Shown piece by piece: positions 22,813-30,421 of a stretch of 39,373 bases of DNA. The notes below the pieces were generated by a model that had not been told where the DNA came from, made no database searches, and worked only from the letters and a program-made list of their open reading frames with translations. The DNA is from Nocardia cyriacigeorgica (GTDB taxonomy: Bacteria; Actinomycetota; Actinomycetes; Mycobacteriales; Mycobacteriaceae): contig NZ_JAAGVC010000046.1 in the NCBI RefSeq assembly GCF_010858045.1, positions 1 through 39,373 of the forward strand, read 5' to 3'. Position 1 is the stretch's first letter, and the number at the start of each line of letters is the position of its first letter. The position numbers and the translations under genes are program-made.

Positions 22813-24606
22813 TCAGTTCGCCCGGTTGACCGCGGAAACCACGGCACGCAGCGAGGCGGTCGTGATGGAGGTGGCGATGCCGACACCCCAGACCGTCTTG
22901 TCACCGATCGCGCATTCGACGTAGGCCGCCGCCTGCGCATCGTCACCGGCGGACATGGCGTGCTCGGAGTAGTCGAGCACCTGCACATCGAACCCGACCG
23001 TCGCGATCGCGTCGACGAACGCCGCGAGCGGGCCGTTGCCGGTACCGGTGATCTCCTGCTCGACACCGTCGACCTTCACCGTGGCGGTGATGGTGTCGGT
23101 GCCGCCGTCGGTCTCCGAGGCGGTGACCTTCTGCTTGATCCGCTCCAGCGGGCGCACCGGGTTCAGGTACTCGGTGGCGAAGACGTCCCACATCTCCTTG
23201 GGCGTCACCTCGCCGCCCTCACCGTCGGTGATCTGCTGGATCGCCTGAGAGAACTCGATCTGCAGCCGTCGCGGCAGCGCCAGCCCGTGATCGGTCTTCA
23301 TGATGTAGGCGACCCCGCCCTTGCCGGACTGCGAATTGACCCGGATGACGGCCTCGTAGGTGCGGCCCACGTCCTTGGGGTCGATCGGCAGGTACGGCAC
23401 CTCCCAGGTGATGTCGTCGACGTCGGCGCCCGCCGAATCGGCGGTCACCTTCATCGCGTCCAGTCCCTTGTTGATGGCGTCCTGGTGGGAGCCGGAGAAC
23501 GCGGTGTAGACCAGGTCGCCGCCGTAGGGGTGGCGCTCGTGCACGGGCAGCTGGTTGCAGTATTCGACCGTGCGACGGATCTCGTCGATATCGGAGAAGT
23601 TGATCTGCGGGTCGATGCCACGGGAGAACAGGTTCATACCAAGGGTGACCAGGCAGACGTTGCCGGTGCGCTCACCGTTGCCGAACAGGCAGCCCTCGAT
23701 GCGGTCGGCGCCGGCCTGGTAGCCCAGTTCGGCGGCCGCCACGGCGGTGCCGCGGTCATTGTGCGGGTGCAGCGACAGCACGATCGCATCGCGGCGGGCC
23801 AGGTTGCGGTGCATCCACTCGATGGAATCGGCGTAGACGTTCGGCGTGGCCATCTCGACGGTCGCGGGCAGGTTGATGATCAGCGGCTTCTCGGGGGTCG
23901 GCGCGATGATCTCGGAGACCGCGTCGCAGACCTCCTTGGCGTACTCCAGTTCGGTGCCGGTGTAGGACTCCGGGCTGTACTCGTAGCGCCAGTTGGTGTC
24001 GGGGTGCTTCCGCTCGGTCTCCAGGCACAGCTTCGCCGCGTCGGTGGCGATCTTCTTGACGGCCTCGCGGTCGGCGCGGAACACCACCCGGCGCTGCAGG
24101 ATGGAGGTGGAGTTGTAGAAGTGCACGATGACGTTCGGCGCGCCCGAGCAGGCCTCGAAGGTGCGTTCGATCAGTTCCGGGCGGCACTGGGTCAGCACCT
24201 GGATGGTGACGTCGTCCGGGATGGCGCCGTCGGTGATGATCTCGCGGACGAAGTCGAAATCGGTCTGGCTGGCCGACGGGAAGCCGACCTCGATCTCCTT
24301 GTAGCCCATCCGCACCAGCAGGTCGAACATGCGGCGCTTGCGGGCCGGGCTCATCGGGTCGATCAGGGCCTGGTTGCCGTCGCGCAGGTCCACCGCACAC
24401 CAGGCGGGAGCGCGATCGATGACCTTGTCCGGCCAGGTGCGGTCGGGCAGTGTGATCGGCTCGACCTCCTCGGCGAAGGGCCGGTAACGGAAGGTCGGCA
24501 TGGAGGAGTTCTTCTGCTTGTTCCAGGCCGGCTGATCGGCGGGCGCGGGCTTGGTGGGCGCGGTGATGGTGCGCGTGCCGGATACGAAGGCGTCAGCGGG
24601 TGACAT
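22813..24606 (-). CDS. leuA: 2-Isopropylmalate synthase
   Basis: 597 residues. First committed step of leucine synthesis: acetyl-CoA plus 2-oxoisovalerate to 2-isopropylmalate. TIM-barrel catalytic domain with the start block CAVDLRDGNQALIDP (70-84; Arg75 and Asp76 are the catalytic/metal pair) and the metal-binding LHPHNDRGTAVAA. A linker follows, then the C-terminal LeuA regulatory domain for leucine feedback (GNGPLAAFVDAI). The long actinobacterial form (LeuA2 type). The 19-residue tandem repeats that vary in M. tuberculosis leuA are absent. ATG preceded by GGAGAA. A leader peptide and attenuator lie just upstream. Confidence 0.96.
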   Translation of the reverse strand: MSPADAFVSGTRTITAPTKPAPADQPAWNKQKNSSMPTFRYRPFAEEVEPITLPDRTWPDKVIDRAPAWCAVDLRDGNQALIDPMSPARKRRMFDLLVRMGYKEIEVGFPSASQTDFDFVREIITDGAIPDDVTIQVLTQCRPELIERTFEACSGAPNVIVHFYNSTSILQRRVVFRADREAVKKIATDAAKLCLETERKHPDTNWRYEYSPESYTGTELEYAKEVCDAVSEIIAPTPEKPLIINLPATVEMATPNVYADSIEWMHRNLARRDAIVLSLHPHNDRGTAVAAAELGYQAGADRIEGCLFGNGERTGNVCLVTLGMNLFSRGIDPQINFSDIDEIRRTVEYCNQLPVHERHPYGGDLVYTAFSGSHQDAINKGLDAMKVTADSAGADVDDITWEVPYLPIDPKDVGRTYEAVIRVNSQSGKGGVAYIMKTDHGLALPRRLQIEFSQAIQQITDGEGGEVTPKEMWDVFATEYLNPVRPLERIKQKVTASETDGGTDTITATVKVDGVEQEITGTGNGPLAAFVDAIATVGFDVQVLDYSEHAMSAGDDAQAAAYVECAIGDKTVWGVGIATSITTASLRAVVSAVNRAN

Positions 24607-24637
24607 GCGATTCTCCGTGGGTGTGGGTGGTGTCCCG

Positions 24638-24705
24638 AAAAGGCGGGTCGACCGGCGCGGCAGAACCCCGCGACGGGAGGCCGGTCCGATCAGACCCCGT
24701 CGCGG
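24638..24705 (-). promoter_or_regulatory. leuA transcription attenuator (alternative hairpins)
   Basis: On the minus strand, CCGCGACGGG (24705-24696, inside the leader ORF) pairs perfectly with CCCGTCGCGG (24677-24668). The second arm overlaps GCGGG (24671-24667), which can instead pair with CCCGC (24647-24643), followed by TTTT (24641-24638), a terminator shape. Another alternative pairs GACCGGC (24686-24680) with GCCGGTC (24656-24650). These pairings exclude one another, as expected for ribosome-mediated attenuation. Ribosome stalling at the Leu codons would cover or free the first arm. Structure read by eye; no energies were computed. Confidence 0.6.
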
Positions 24706-24731
24706 CGGCCGAGAAGAAGAGCCCGCTGCAT
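24690..24731 (-). CDS. leuL: Leucine leader peptide for leuA attenuation
   Basis: A 13-residue ORF, MQRALLLGRRDGV, with three consecutive Leu codons (CTT CTT CTC), two of them CTT, which should be uncommon in this GC-rich DNA. It ends 83 bases before leuA, and its 3' half forms one arm of the alternative hairpins. There is no Shine-Dalgarno; a TAAACT -10-like hexamer ends 10 bases before the ATG, so the message may be nearly leaderless. Leucine leader peptides ahead of leuA are known in Streptomyces and Corynebacterium, which supports the reading. Confidence 0.62.
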   Translation of the reverse strand: MQRALLLGRRDGV

Positions 24732-24741
24732 GATGCCGGCC

Positions 24742-24747
24742 AGTTTA
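24742..24747 (-). promoter_or_regulatory. Probable -10 of the leuA leader transcript
   Basis: TAAACT on the minus strand fits the TANNNT actinobacterial -10 and would start transcription close to the leader ATG at 24731. No good -35 is visible 16-18 bases upstream. Confidence 0.4.
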
Positions 24748-24847
24748 CCGTGCCCGGATTCGGCGACGGAAGGGCGGTACCGATAGCGTCGGTGACCGGA
24801 TGCGCTTGTACGGGCCTGCCCGGCCCGACGGGACGTGAGGAACATGG

Positions 24848-25609
24848 ATGACTTGGCTCGAACAGCTGGCCGTCTTCGGGGCCGGTGTGGCCGCGGGCGG
24901 AATCAACACCATCGTCGGCTCCGGCACCCTCATCACCTTTCCGGTGCTGCTGGCGATCGGCTACCCGCCGGTGACGGCGAATGTATCGAACACCGTCGGG
25001 CTGGTGCCCGGCTCGATCAGCGGGGTGATCGGGTACCGGCGTGAACTGTCCGGTCAGCGCGCCCGGCTGCTGCGGCTTGGTGTCGCCTCGCTGTTGGGGG
25101 CGATCACCGGCGCGGTGGCCCTGCTGACCATGCCGGAACAGGCGTTCAAGGCCATTGTCCCGGTGCTGATCATCGCGGCCCTGGTGCTGGTGGTGGTGCA
25201 GCCGCGGCTTGCGGCCTGGGTGAAGAGCCGCCGCGACGCCGACAACACCCCCGAGCACGGCGGTCCGGTGCTGTTCGGCTCGATCTACGCCACCGGTATC
25301 TACGGCGGCTATTTCGGCGCGGCCCAGGGCGTGCTGCTGATCGGCCTGCTCGGTGTGTTCGTGCACGACGATCTGCAACGGCTGAACGCGGTGAAGAACA
25401 CGCTCGCGCTGCTGGTGAACGCGGTGTCGGCGGCCATCTTCATCGTGGTGGCCGATATCGCCTGGGAAGCCGTCGCGCTGATCGCGGCCGGTTCCATCAT
25501 CGGCGGGCAGCTCGGCGCCCGCGTCGGACGCAGGCTCTCACCCACGGTTCTGCGCGCGGTGATCGTCGTCGTCGGCACCGTCGCGGTGGTCCGGCTGCTC
25601 ACTTCATGA
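24848..25609 (+). CDS. TauE/SafE (TSUP) family membrane transporter
   Basis: 253-residue polytopic membrane protein with about eight hydrophobic segments in two related halves. The first half shows the family motif GGINTIVGSGTLITFPVLLAIG (20 residues of it at about 17-36) followed by VTANVSNTVGLVPGSISG. The second has GIYGGYFGAAQGVLLIGLLG. TSUP proteins export or take up small organic or sulfur anions (sulfite, sulfoacetate, taurine-derived compounds); the cargo here is unknown. ATG at 24848 behind GAGGAAC. It is divergent from leuA, and the 116 bases between it and the leuA leader must hold both promoters. Confidence 0.88.
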   Translation: MTWLEQLAVFGAGVAAGGINTIVGSGTLITFPVLLAIGYPPVTANVSNTVGLVPGSISGVIGYRRELSGQRARLLRLGVASLLGAITGAVALLTMPEQAFKAIVPVLIIAALVLVVVQPRLAAWVKSRRDADNTPEHGGPVLFGSIYATGIYGGYFGAAQGVLLIGLLGVFVHDDLQRLNAVKNTLALLVNAVSAAIFIVVADIAWEAVALIAAGSIIGGQLGARVGRRLSPTVLRAVIVVVGTVAVVRLLTS

Positions 25610-25683
25610 CCGATCGGTAATGGCAGAGCCTGTTCTGCAGATCTCTCTATAAGGAAGATCGTTCCATCACGGGTGCGGCCGGG

Positions 25684-25700
25684 TGAACAGCGGCTGTTCA
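25684..25700. promoter_or_regulatory. Dyad operator upstream of cholesterol-oxidase-like gene
   Basis: TGAACAGCGGCTGTTCA is an 8+1+8 perfect palindrome, 60 bases before the start and about 30 bases after a TATAAG -10-like hexamer (25648-25653). It has the size of a TetR- or GntR-type operator. It does not match the KstR box (AAC-N2-GTT) or the mycobacterial SOS box (GAAC-N4-GTTC). Confidence 0.45.
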
Positions 25701-25760
25701 ACATTGGCGATTGCCGGTAATCTTCCCCCGGCCGCGCGCGTGAATTTGGAGGTGGCAGAA

Positions 25761-27380
25761 GTGGATAGGCGTGCCTTCCTCGAGGCGGTGGGTGCGGCGA
25801 CAATGCTGGGGGTCCTCGGATCGACGGCCGGTGCGGTCACGGCGAATGCCGATCCGATCTGGGATGCACTGTTCCGTGAATGGGTGCCGGAGATCTTCGC
25901 GCCGCTGCCCGATCCGGCCGACCATTCGCCCGCGATCGTCGTCGGCTCCGGTTTCGGCGCTTCGGCTACGGCGCTGCGATTGGCGCAGGCCGGCGTTGCC
26001 ACCACGGTGCTCGAGCGCGGCTCGCGCTGGCCCAATGATCCGTGGCGGGAGATCTTCACCGGCGACGACCTGCCCGACGGCCGCGGCTTCTGGCACCGCA
26101 CCTCCTTCACCGGGGTGACCAAGGTGCCGATGCAGTTCGCCAGTTTCGGCGGGGTCCTCGATGTCACCGAATACCCGGGAATCGATGTGTGGCGCGCGGC
26201 CGCGGTGGGCGGCGGCTCGATCGTGTTCAGCGGTGTCATGATCGCGCCCGAGCGCAGCCTGTTCGACCATGTCTTCGGCGGCGTCGTCGATTACGGCGAA
26301 CTCGAGCGCGTCTATTACCCACGCGTGCGGCAGATGCTGCGGCTGGACGCCATGCCCGCCGACATCTACCACTCGGCGCCGTTCACTCATTCGCGTGCCT
26401 GGGACGAGCAGGTCCGCAAGGCCGGATATCAGCCGGTGCCCAACGATTCGATTTTCAGCTGGAACATCCTGCGCGACGAACTGGCCGGGCGCAGCAGGCC
26501 ATCGGCGACGGTGGCGCGCAGCAATCTCGGCAATTCCAACGGTGCGAAATTCGATCTGAACCAGAACTATCTGCGCTACGCCGAGCAGACCGGCCGCTGC
26601 GGAGTGTTCCCCGGTCACCGGGTCGACGCCATCGCGCAGGAGAGCGGCGGACGCTATTCGGTCACCGTGACGAAACTGGCCCCGACCGGTGACGTGTTGC
26701 GCACCCGCACCCTGACCTGCGATCAGTTGTTCCTCGGCGCCGGTTCCATCGGCAGCACCGAACTGCTGGTCCGCGCCCAGGCCACCGGCGCGCTGCCCAA
26801 CCTCAACGAGCACATCGGCGACGGCTGGGGCACCAATGGCGATGTGGTGCTGGCGCGTGGCGCCAGCTCGGTGGCCGGCTTCGGCCAGGGTGTGCCGAGC
26901 GCCAGCCGGATCTACGACGATTCCGCGGTACCACTCACCCTGGAGAACTGGTACATCCCCGGCATCCCGTTCGAAACCGGAGCCCTGGCCTCCCTGGGCA
27001 TGGTGCTCGATCCGACCCGCACCCGGATGGGATATGACAGAGGCACGGATTCGGTCGGGCTGAGCTGGTCGACCCGCAACCGCGACGAGACGGTGGCCGC
27101 CGCCCGCGCCGTCGACCGCGGGATCGCCGAGCGGGCGGGCGCGCTGGTCGAATACAGCGCCCTCGGCTACGACGCGAATGCGCTGTTCACCGCGCATCCA
27201 CTGGGCGGTGCTGTGCTCGGCCGGGCCACCGACGGGTACGGCCGGGTACACGGTCATCCCGGGCTCTACGTCATGGACGGCGCGGCGATCCCCGGCAGCA
27301 CCGCGACGGTCAATCCGTCGCTGACCATTACCGCGCTGGCCGAACGCAATATCGAGGCCATCATCCGCGCCGGACGGTGA
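25761..27380 (+). CDS. Secreted cholesterol-oxidase-like GMC oxidoreductase
   Basis: 539 residues from the GTG at 25761, which has GGAGG eight bases upstream. An RR-containing signal (DRRAFLEAVGAATMLGVLG, ending near ANA-DP at 28-32) suggests Tat export. FAD fold: VGSGFGAS at 61-68, Glu85. The catalytic set of Streptomyces/Brevibacterium type I cholesterol oxidase aligns: Glu395 in LENWYIPG, His479 in AHPLGG, Asn518 in TVNPSLTITALAERN. The spacing (84 and 39 residues) is near the known enzyme's (86 and 38). Segment GDGWGTNGDVVL is also typical. It likely oxidises the sterol 3-OH and isomerises to the 4-en-3-one, making hydrogen peroxide. A related sterol is possible. Confidence 0.83.
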   Translation: MDRRAFLEAVGAATMLGVLGSTAGAVTANADPIWDALFREWVPEIFAPLPDPADHSPAIVVGSGFGASATALRLAQAGVATTVLERGSRWPNDPWREIFTGDDLPDGRGFWHRTSFTGVTKVPMQFASFGGVLDVTEYPGIDVWRAAAVGGGSIVFSGVMIAPERSLFDHVFGGVVDYGELERVYYPRVRQMLRLDAMPADIYHSAPFTHSRAWDEQVRKAGYQPVPNDSIFSWNILRDELAGRSRPSATVARSNLGNSNGAKFDLNQNYLRYAEQTGRCGVFPGHRVDAIAQESGGRYSVTVTKLAPTGDVLRTRTLTCDQLFLGAGSIGSTELLVRAQATGALPNLNEHIGDGWGTNGDVVLARGASSVAGFGQGVPSASRIYDDSAVPLTLENWYIPGIPFETGALASLGMVLDPTRTRMGYDRGTDSVGLSWSTRNRDETVAAARAVDRGIAERAGALVEYSALGYDANALFTAHPLGGAVLGRATDGYGRVHGHPGLYVMDGAAIPGSTATVNPSLTITALAERNIEAIIRAGR

Positions 27381-27468
27381 CGCGCCGCGACGAAGCGCGA
27401 AATCAGCGTGGCCGCCGCGGCGCGGTATTACCGTCGGCTGGGTTGTTCGGCAGCGAAGGGATCCTCAC

Positions 27469-28305
27469 GTGGCAGTAACGTCGCCCACCGGCTATGAACT
27501 GGACGAGGTGCCCGAACCCGGCGAATACCCGCGCAAACCGCCCACCCTGTGGACCGATTTCCTGATGCTCGGGCTGGCCATCGCCTCGGTGGTGCTGGTC
27601 GGCTGGATCACCTTCTTCGAGGTCTCCGAGCAGACCTACCGCACCATCGTGATCGCCGACTACACCATCTGCGCGATCTTCGCCGTCGAGTTCCTCTGGC
27701 GGTGGCATCGCGCGGGCTGGCCGTGGACGTTCCCGTTCGTCTACTGGTACGAAGTGCTCGGCATGATCCCGGTGACCAGCCCGTGGCTGCGTGGATTCCG
27801 GTTGCTGCGGATCGTGGTGATCCTGGTGCGGCTGGCCAGGGTGGCCGACCGGGTCTTCGGCGACCGGGTGACCGCCGCGGTGGTCAACCGCTCGGTCGGC
27901 ACGATTGTCGAGACGATCAAGAAGCCGGTCACCATGGCCGTGCTGGACGAGGTCGCCCACGCTCTGCGCGCGGGCCACTACACCCAGAACATCGCCGCGG
28001 CGCTGGAGGAGAACCGCAAGGAACTCGACGAGATGATCGTCGAGTTGATCAAGAACGATCCGCAGGCCGGCCGGGTCCGCTACCTGCCGTTCCACGACGA
28101 CATCATCCGGCTGGTCGCCGATACCGTCTTCCGGATCCTGTTCCAGTTCCTCGACGATCCGCGCACCGACGAACTCGTCTCGGATCTGTTGCGGGAGAAC
28201 ATCGACCAGATCCGCGACGCGCTGAGCAACGGGGTGAAGGTGCCACCGTCCGCCTATGGTCCCACTCCGCTGGAACGCACCGTGCGCCATCACTTTCCGC
28301 GCTGA
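27469..28305 (+). CDS. Voltage-sensor-type membrane protein without pore domain
   Basis: 278 residues. Four hydrophobic segments lie at about 31-50, 59-78, 84-104 and 107-127. Segment 2 has the voltage-sensor charge-transfer pattern (IADYTICAIFAVEFLWRW; Asp64, Phe71, Glu74). Segment 3 has YWYEVLGMIP, and segment 4 is an S4 helix with Arg108, 111, 114, 121, 124 and 128. After it come about 150 soluble, helical, acidic residues, with no S5, selectivity filter (no TVGYG-like loop) or S6. So it is an Ion_trans S1-S4 module with a cytosolic domain. GTG start behind GAAGGGA. Its function (proton pathway or sensor) is unknown. Confidence 0.7.
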   Translation: MAVTSPTGYELDEVPEPGEYPRKPPTLWTDFLMLGLAIASVVLVGWITFFEVSEQTYRTIVIADYTICAIFAVEFLWRWHRAGWPWTFPFVYWYEVLGMIPVTSPWLRGFRLLRIVVILVRLARVADRVFGDRVTAAVVNRSVGTIVETIKKPVTMAVLDEVAHALRAGHYTQNIAAALEENRKELDEMIVELIKNDPQAGRVRYLPFHDDIIRLVADTVFRILFQFLDDPRTDELVSDLLRENIDQIRDALSNGVKVPPSAYGPTPLERTVRHHFPR

Positions 28306-28328
28306 GCGCCGCCCCTTCGGGCGGGCTC
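28304..28328. terminator. Bidirectional hairpin between convergent stops
   Basis: GAGC-CCGCCC pairs with GGGCGG-GCTC around a CTTC loop, with one bulged base. The hairpin overlaps the end of the voltage-sensor gene and the stop of ltrA, so it probably serves both. Confidence 0.55.
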
Positions 28329-29544
28329 ATGCGGTGGCGTGGCGGATCCGGTCGCGCGCTCCGGCGTGCCGAATGGTTTCCCAGCCGATCAACGCCCCGA
28401 GCGCGACGAACAGCATCGTCAAGGTGACCAGTGCGGGCAGCATGGCGGCCACCGGGATCAGGGCGACCAGCACGATCGCCGTGACGATCCGGGCCACGGA
28501 GAGGTTGCCGGTGGCGTAATGCTTGAACCCGACCAGACCCACCAGGTACAGGGCGACGCCGCCGAAGAGCGCGCCGAGCGGGATACCGTACAGGGCGTCG
28601 CTGAGGCTGTGGTCCGATTCGTCGCCGACGTAGTACAGGACCTTCTTCAACCCCAGCGACAGCCCGATGACGCCGGCGATCATCGGGAAATGCCAGTACA
28701 TGTAGCACATTTGGGCGATCTTGATCTGGCGTGCGCCGGTGGCCTCGGTCAGGGCGTGCTCCACGGTCAGCGCGGCGACGTCGAAGTAGGCCCACCACAG
28801 CAGGCCCGAGATGGCCAGGCCGAGCATCGATGCGAGCGTGATCGGCCAGGAGATGGGCAGGCCTGCGACGCCGATGCCGATGGAGACGATCGATTCGCCG
28901 AGTGCCACGATGATGATCAGGCCGTACCGCTCGGCGTAATGACTGGCGGAGGCGAGCCGCCATTCGGTGCCAGCGAACCGGGTCCACACCCAGTCACCCG
29001 CGATCGCGGCGATCCACAGCGCGATCTGCAGTCTGCCGTCGACGAGGGCCGCGACGACGAGGAGCGTGGTGCCGAGGGTGATGGAGCCGAGCGCCCAGCG
29101 CAGGATCTGCGCTCGCAGCTTCGGATCGCCTTCGCCGGCCAGCCACATCAGGGCCAGATGCACCAGCCGCACCACCAGGTAGGCGATGGCGAACACCAGC
29201 GGCCCGAACCATCCGCCGTCGAGGTCGTCGAAGGCTTCGGGAATGGTGAGTGCGGCGATGAACGCGCCGCCCATGGCCACGAACATGCCCACCCGGGCGA
29301 TACCCTCGTCGGCGCGGACGAGATTGCCGAGCCAGGAGTAGGAGATCCACAGCCACCACATCAGGGCCAGGCACAACAGCGCACGCAGCAGGTTCTTCGC
29401 GGTGGTCTCTTCGGAGGCGAGGTCGGTGACCATCGTGAACGCGAAGACCAGGACCAGGTCGAAGAAGAGTTCGAGCTGGGTCACCGAGGAGCCCTCGGCC
29501 ATCGGCTGCAGCCGGGCTCGTTTGGATCCGATCATGGATGACAT
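28327..29544 (-). CDS. Low temperature requirement protein A (LtrA) family
   Basis: 405-residue membrane protein with roughly ten to twelve hydrophobic segments. The family opening VTQLELFFDLVLVFAFTMV is at residues 21-39. Later LtrA blocks are intact: ALMWWLWISYSWLGN, FAGTEWRLASASHYAERYG and LIIIVALGESIVSIG. The name comes from Listeria growth at low temperature; the biochemical activity is unknown. No Shine-Dalgarno precedes the ATG at 29544, and the ATG nine bases later (MIGSKRAR) is an alternative. It is separated from the upstream SRPBCC gene by a hairpin and so probably has its own promoter. Confidence 0.88.
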   Translation of the reverse strand: MSSMIGSKRARLQPMAEGSSVTQLELFFDLVLVFAFTMVTDLASEETTAKNLLRALLCLALMWWLWISYSWLGNLVRADEGIARVGMFVAMGGAFIAALTIPEAFDDLDGGWFGPLVFAIAYLVVRLVHLALMWLAGEGDPKLRAQILRWALGSITLGTTLLVVAALVDGRLQIALWIAAIAGDWVWTRFAGTEWRLASASHYAERYGLIIIVALGESIVSIGIGVAGLPISWPITLASMLGLAISGLLWWAYFDVAALTVEHALTEATGARQIKIAQMCYMYWHFPMIAGVIGLSLGLKKVLYYVGDESDHSLSDALYGIPLGALFGGVALYLVGLVGFKHYATGNLSVARIVTAIVLVALIPVAAMLPALVTLTMLFVALGALIGWETIRHAGARDRIRHATA

Positions 29545-29567
29545 CGTGGCAGGTCGGAGCCTGCGAT

Positions 29568-29586
29568 GCCCGCCCGACGGGCGGGC
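29568..29586 (-). terminator. Hairpin after the SRPBCC gene
   Basis: GCCCGCCC-GAC-GGGCGGGC, a perfect 8-bp stem with a 3-base loop, 8 bases past the stop of the SRPBCC gene and before ltrA. No U-tract. Confidence 0.55.
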
Positions 29587-29593
29587 TCAGTCA

Positions 29594-30052
29594 TCAAGCG
29601 GTTTGAAACGTCTCCGTTTCGGGAAATCGTTCGGCGAATTCGATGAACGTCTCCACCATCGCCTCGTTCGCGCGGCGCACGGAGCGCTTGAGCAGGAAGC
29701 CGGGAACGGGAATGGGCAGGTACAACTCGTTGTGGTACCAGACGTGGGTGCCCTCATCGGACTCGCTCAGCTCGAAGAAGCCCCCGCCCTTCACGCCACG
29801 CGTGCTGTCGACGACCTCCCAGGCCGAGCGGTTGCCCTCCCAGTCGTATTCCAGGACCTGGAGGTCGGAGCTGCCGAGCATTTCCGCTTTGACGAAAACC
29901 CGGCGCGGCCTGCCTTCTTCGTCGCGGGTGGCGACGCGGGCATCGGTATAGGCCGACGACCAATCCGGGAGCATTTCCACCGCTGCCAATGCGTCCATGA
30001 CCTGTGCGGGGTCAGTGTCGACGACGAATCGGATATCGGTCTTCGTACGCAT
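29594..30052 (-). CDS. SRPBCC family protein
   Basis: 152-residue protein of the START/polyketide-cyclase fold. It opens with a first strand, RFVVDTDPAQVMDALAAVEML, as in CoxG/SRPBCC proteins. PDWSSAYTDARVATRDEEGR follows, and the closing helix RANEAMVETFIEFAERF shuts the pocket. No catalytic residues can be named; such proteins usually bind a lipid or polyketide. The ATG at 30052 has GGAGG five bases upstream. It is unrelated in close sequence to the SRPBCC gene at 5534. A well-spaced promoter and a cluster of CCGTA half-sites lie upstream, so expression is probably regulated. Confidence 0.82.
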   Translation of the reverse strand: MRTKTDIRFVVDTDPAQVMDALAAVEMLPDWSSAYTDARVATRDEEGRPRRVFVKAEMLGSSDLQVLEYDWEGNRSAWEVVDSTRGVKGGGFFELSESDEGTHVWYHNELYLPIPVPGFLLKRSVRRANEAMVETFIEFAERFPETETFQTA

Positions 30053-30088
30053 GTCTTACCTCCGCACCCCCGCATTACCAACGCGCCG

Positions 30089-30140
30089 ATTGTGCCCAGC
30101 GGCACAGTGATCGTCAACACTGAGCCTACGGTTCCGTAGG
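30089..30140 (-). promoter_or_regulatory. Promoter and dyad operator of the SRPBCC gene
   Basis: Minus strand: TTGACG (30117-30112), 17-base spacer, CACAAT (30094-30089), then the start codon 36 bases on. Just upstream of the -35 is the perfect dyad CCTACGG-AA-CCGTAGG (30140-30125). A further CCGTA half-site occurs eight bases beyond its outer TACGG core. TACGG/CCGTA dyads are typical of TetR-family operators. Confidence 0.5.
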
Positions 30141-30199
30141 TAGCTATACGGTTGGTCGACGGTTGCTGCGGGCGTGCGAAGTGACCGAAATGTGATGTT

Positions 30200-30388
30200 T
30201 CAGTTCGACCCCGACGGCTCCACTGTCGCATCGGGGCCCGGGTAGATCAGCGACTCGTGTCCGTCCTCGAAACGCACGATATACGGGGGCGACCCGTTCG
30301 GTCCGCGCACCTCGACGATCTCGCCGAGATGATCATGGTCGCCCACGATGTGACCGTGCACATGGAGCCGATCTCCGACGTTCGCCAT
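30200..30388 (-). CDS. DUF1918 protein
   Basis: A 62-residue protein (64 if started at the GGGAG-adjacent first ATG of the pair) of the DUF1918 family. The pattern is clear: VGDRLHVHGHIVGDHDHLGE, then IVEVRGPNGSPPYIVRFEDG and H-E-S-L-I-Y-P-G-P-D. It is a small SH3-like beta barrel, cytosolic, function unknown, widespread in actinobacteria. Of ATG 30391 and ATG 30388 the latter has GGGAG at the better spacing (five bases). It stands alone between an SRPBCC gene and a TetR gene on the same strand. Confidence 0.85.
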   Translation of the reverse strand: MANVGDRLHVHGHIVGDHDHLGEIVEVRGPNGSPPYIVRFEDGHESLIYPGPDATVEPSGSN

Positions 30389-30421
30389 CATGGCTCCCAT
30401 TATCGGGGAGCGTGGTGCACA

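Noticed and set aside
22813..24606. VNTR inside leuA as in M. tuberculosis
   Set aside because: No 57-bp or 19-residue tandem repeat is present; the linker is plain.
24607..24760. T-box or other riboswitch before leuA
   Set aside because: No T-box sequence or specifier-loop architecture seen; the Leu-codon leader peptide explains the region better.
25684..25700. SOS (LexA) or KstR box before the sterol oxidase
   Set aside because: Half-sites GAAC and GTTC are separated by 7 bases, not 4 (LexA), and AAC/GTT by 7, not 2 (KstR).
25698..27257. Minus-strand ORF of 519 codons opposite the sterol oxidase
   Set aside because: The plus strand holds the FAD site and catalytic His/Asn; the minus frame shows only composition-driven residues.
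27381..27424. CGCGCCGCG/CGCGGCGCG inverted repeat after the sterol oxidase
   Set aside because: Nine-base arms with a 26-base loop and no U-tract in very GC-rich sequence; too weak to call a terminator.
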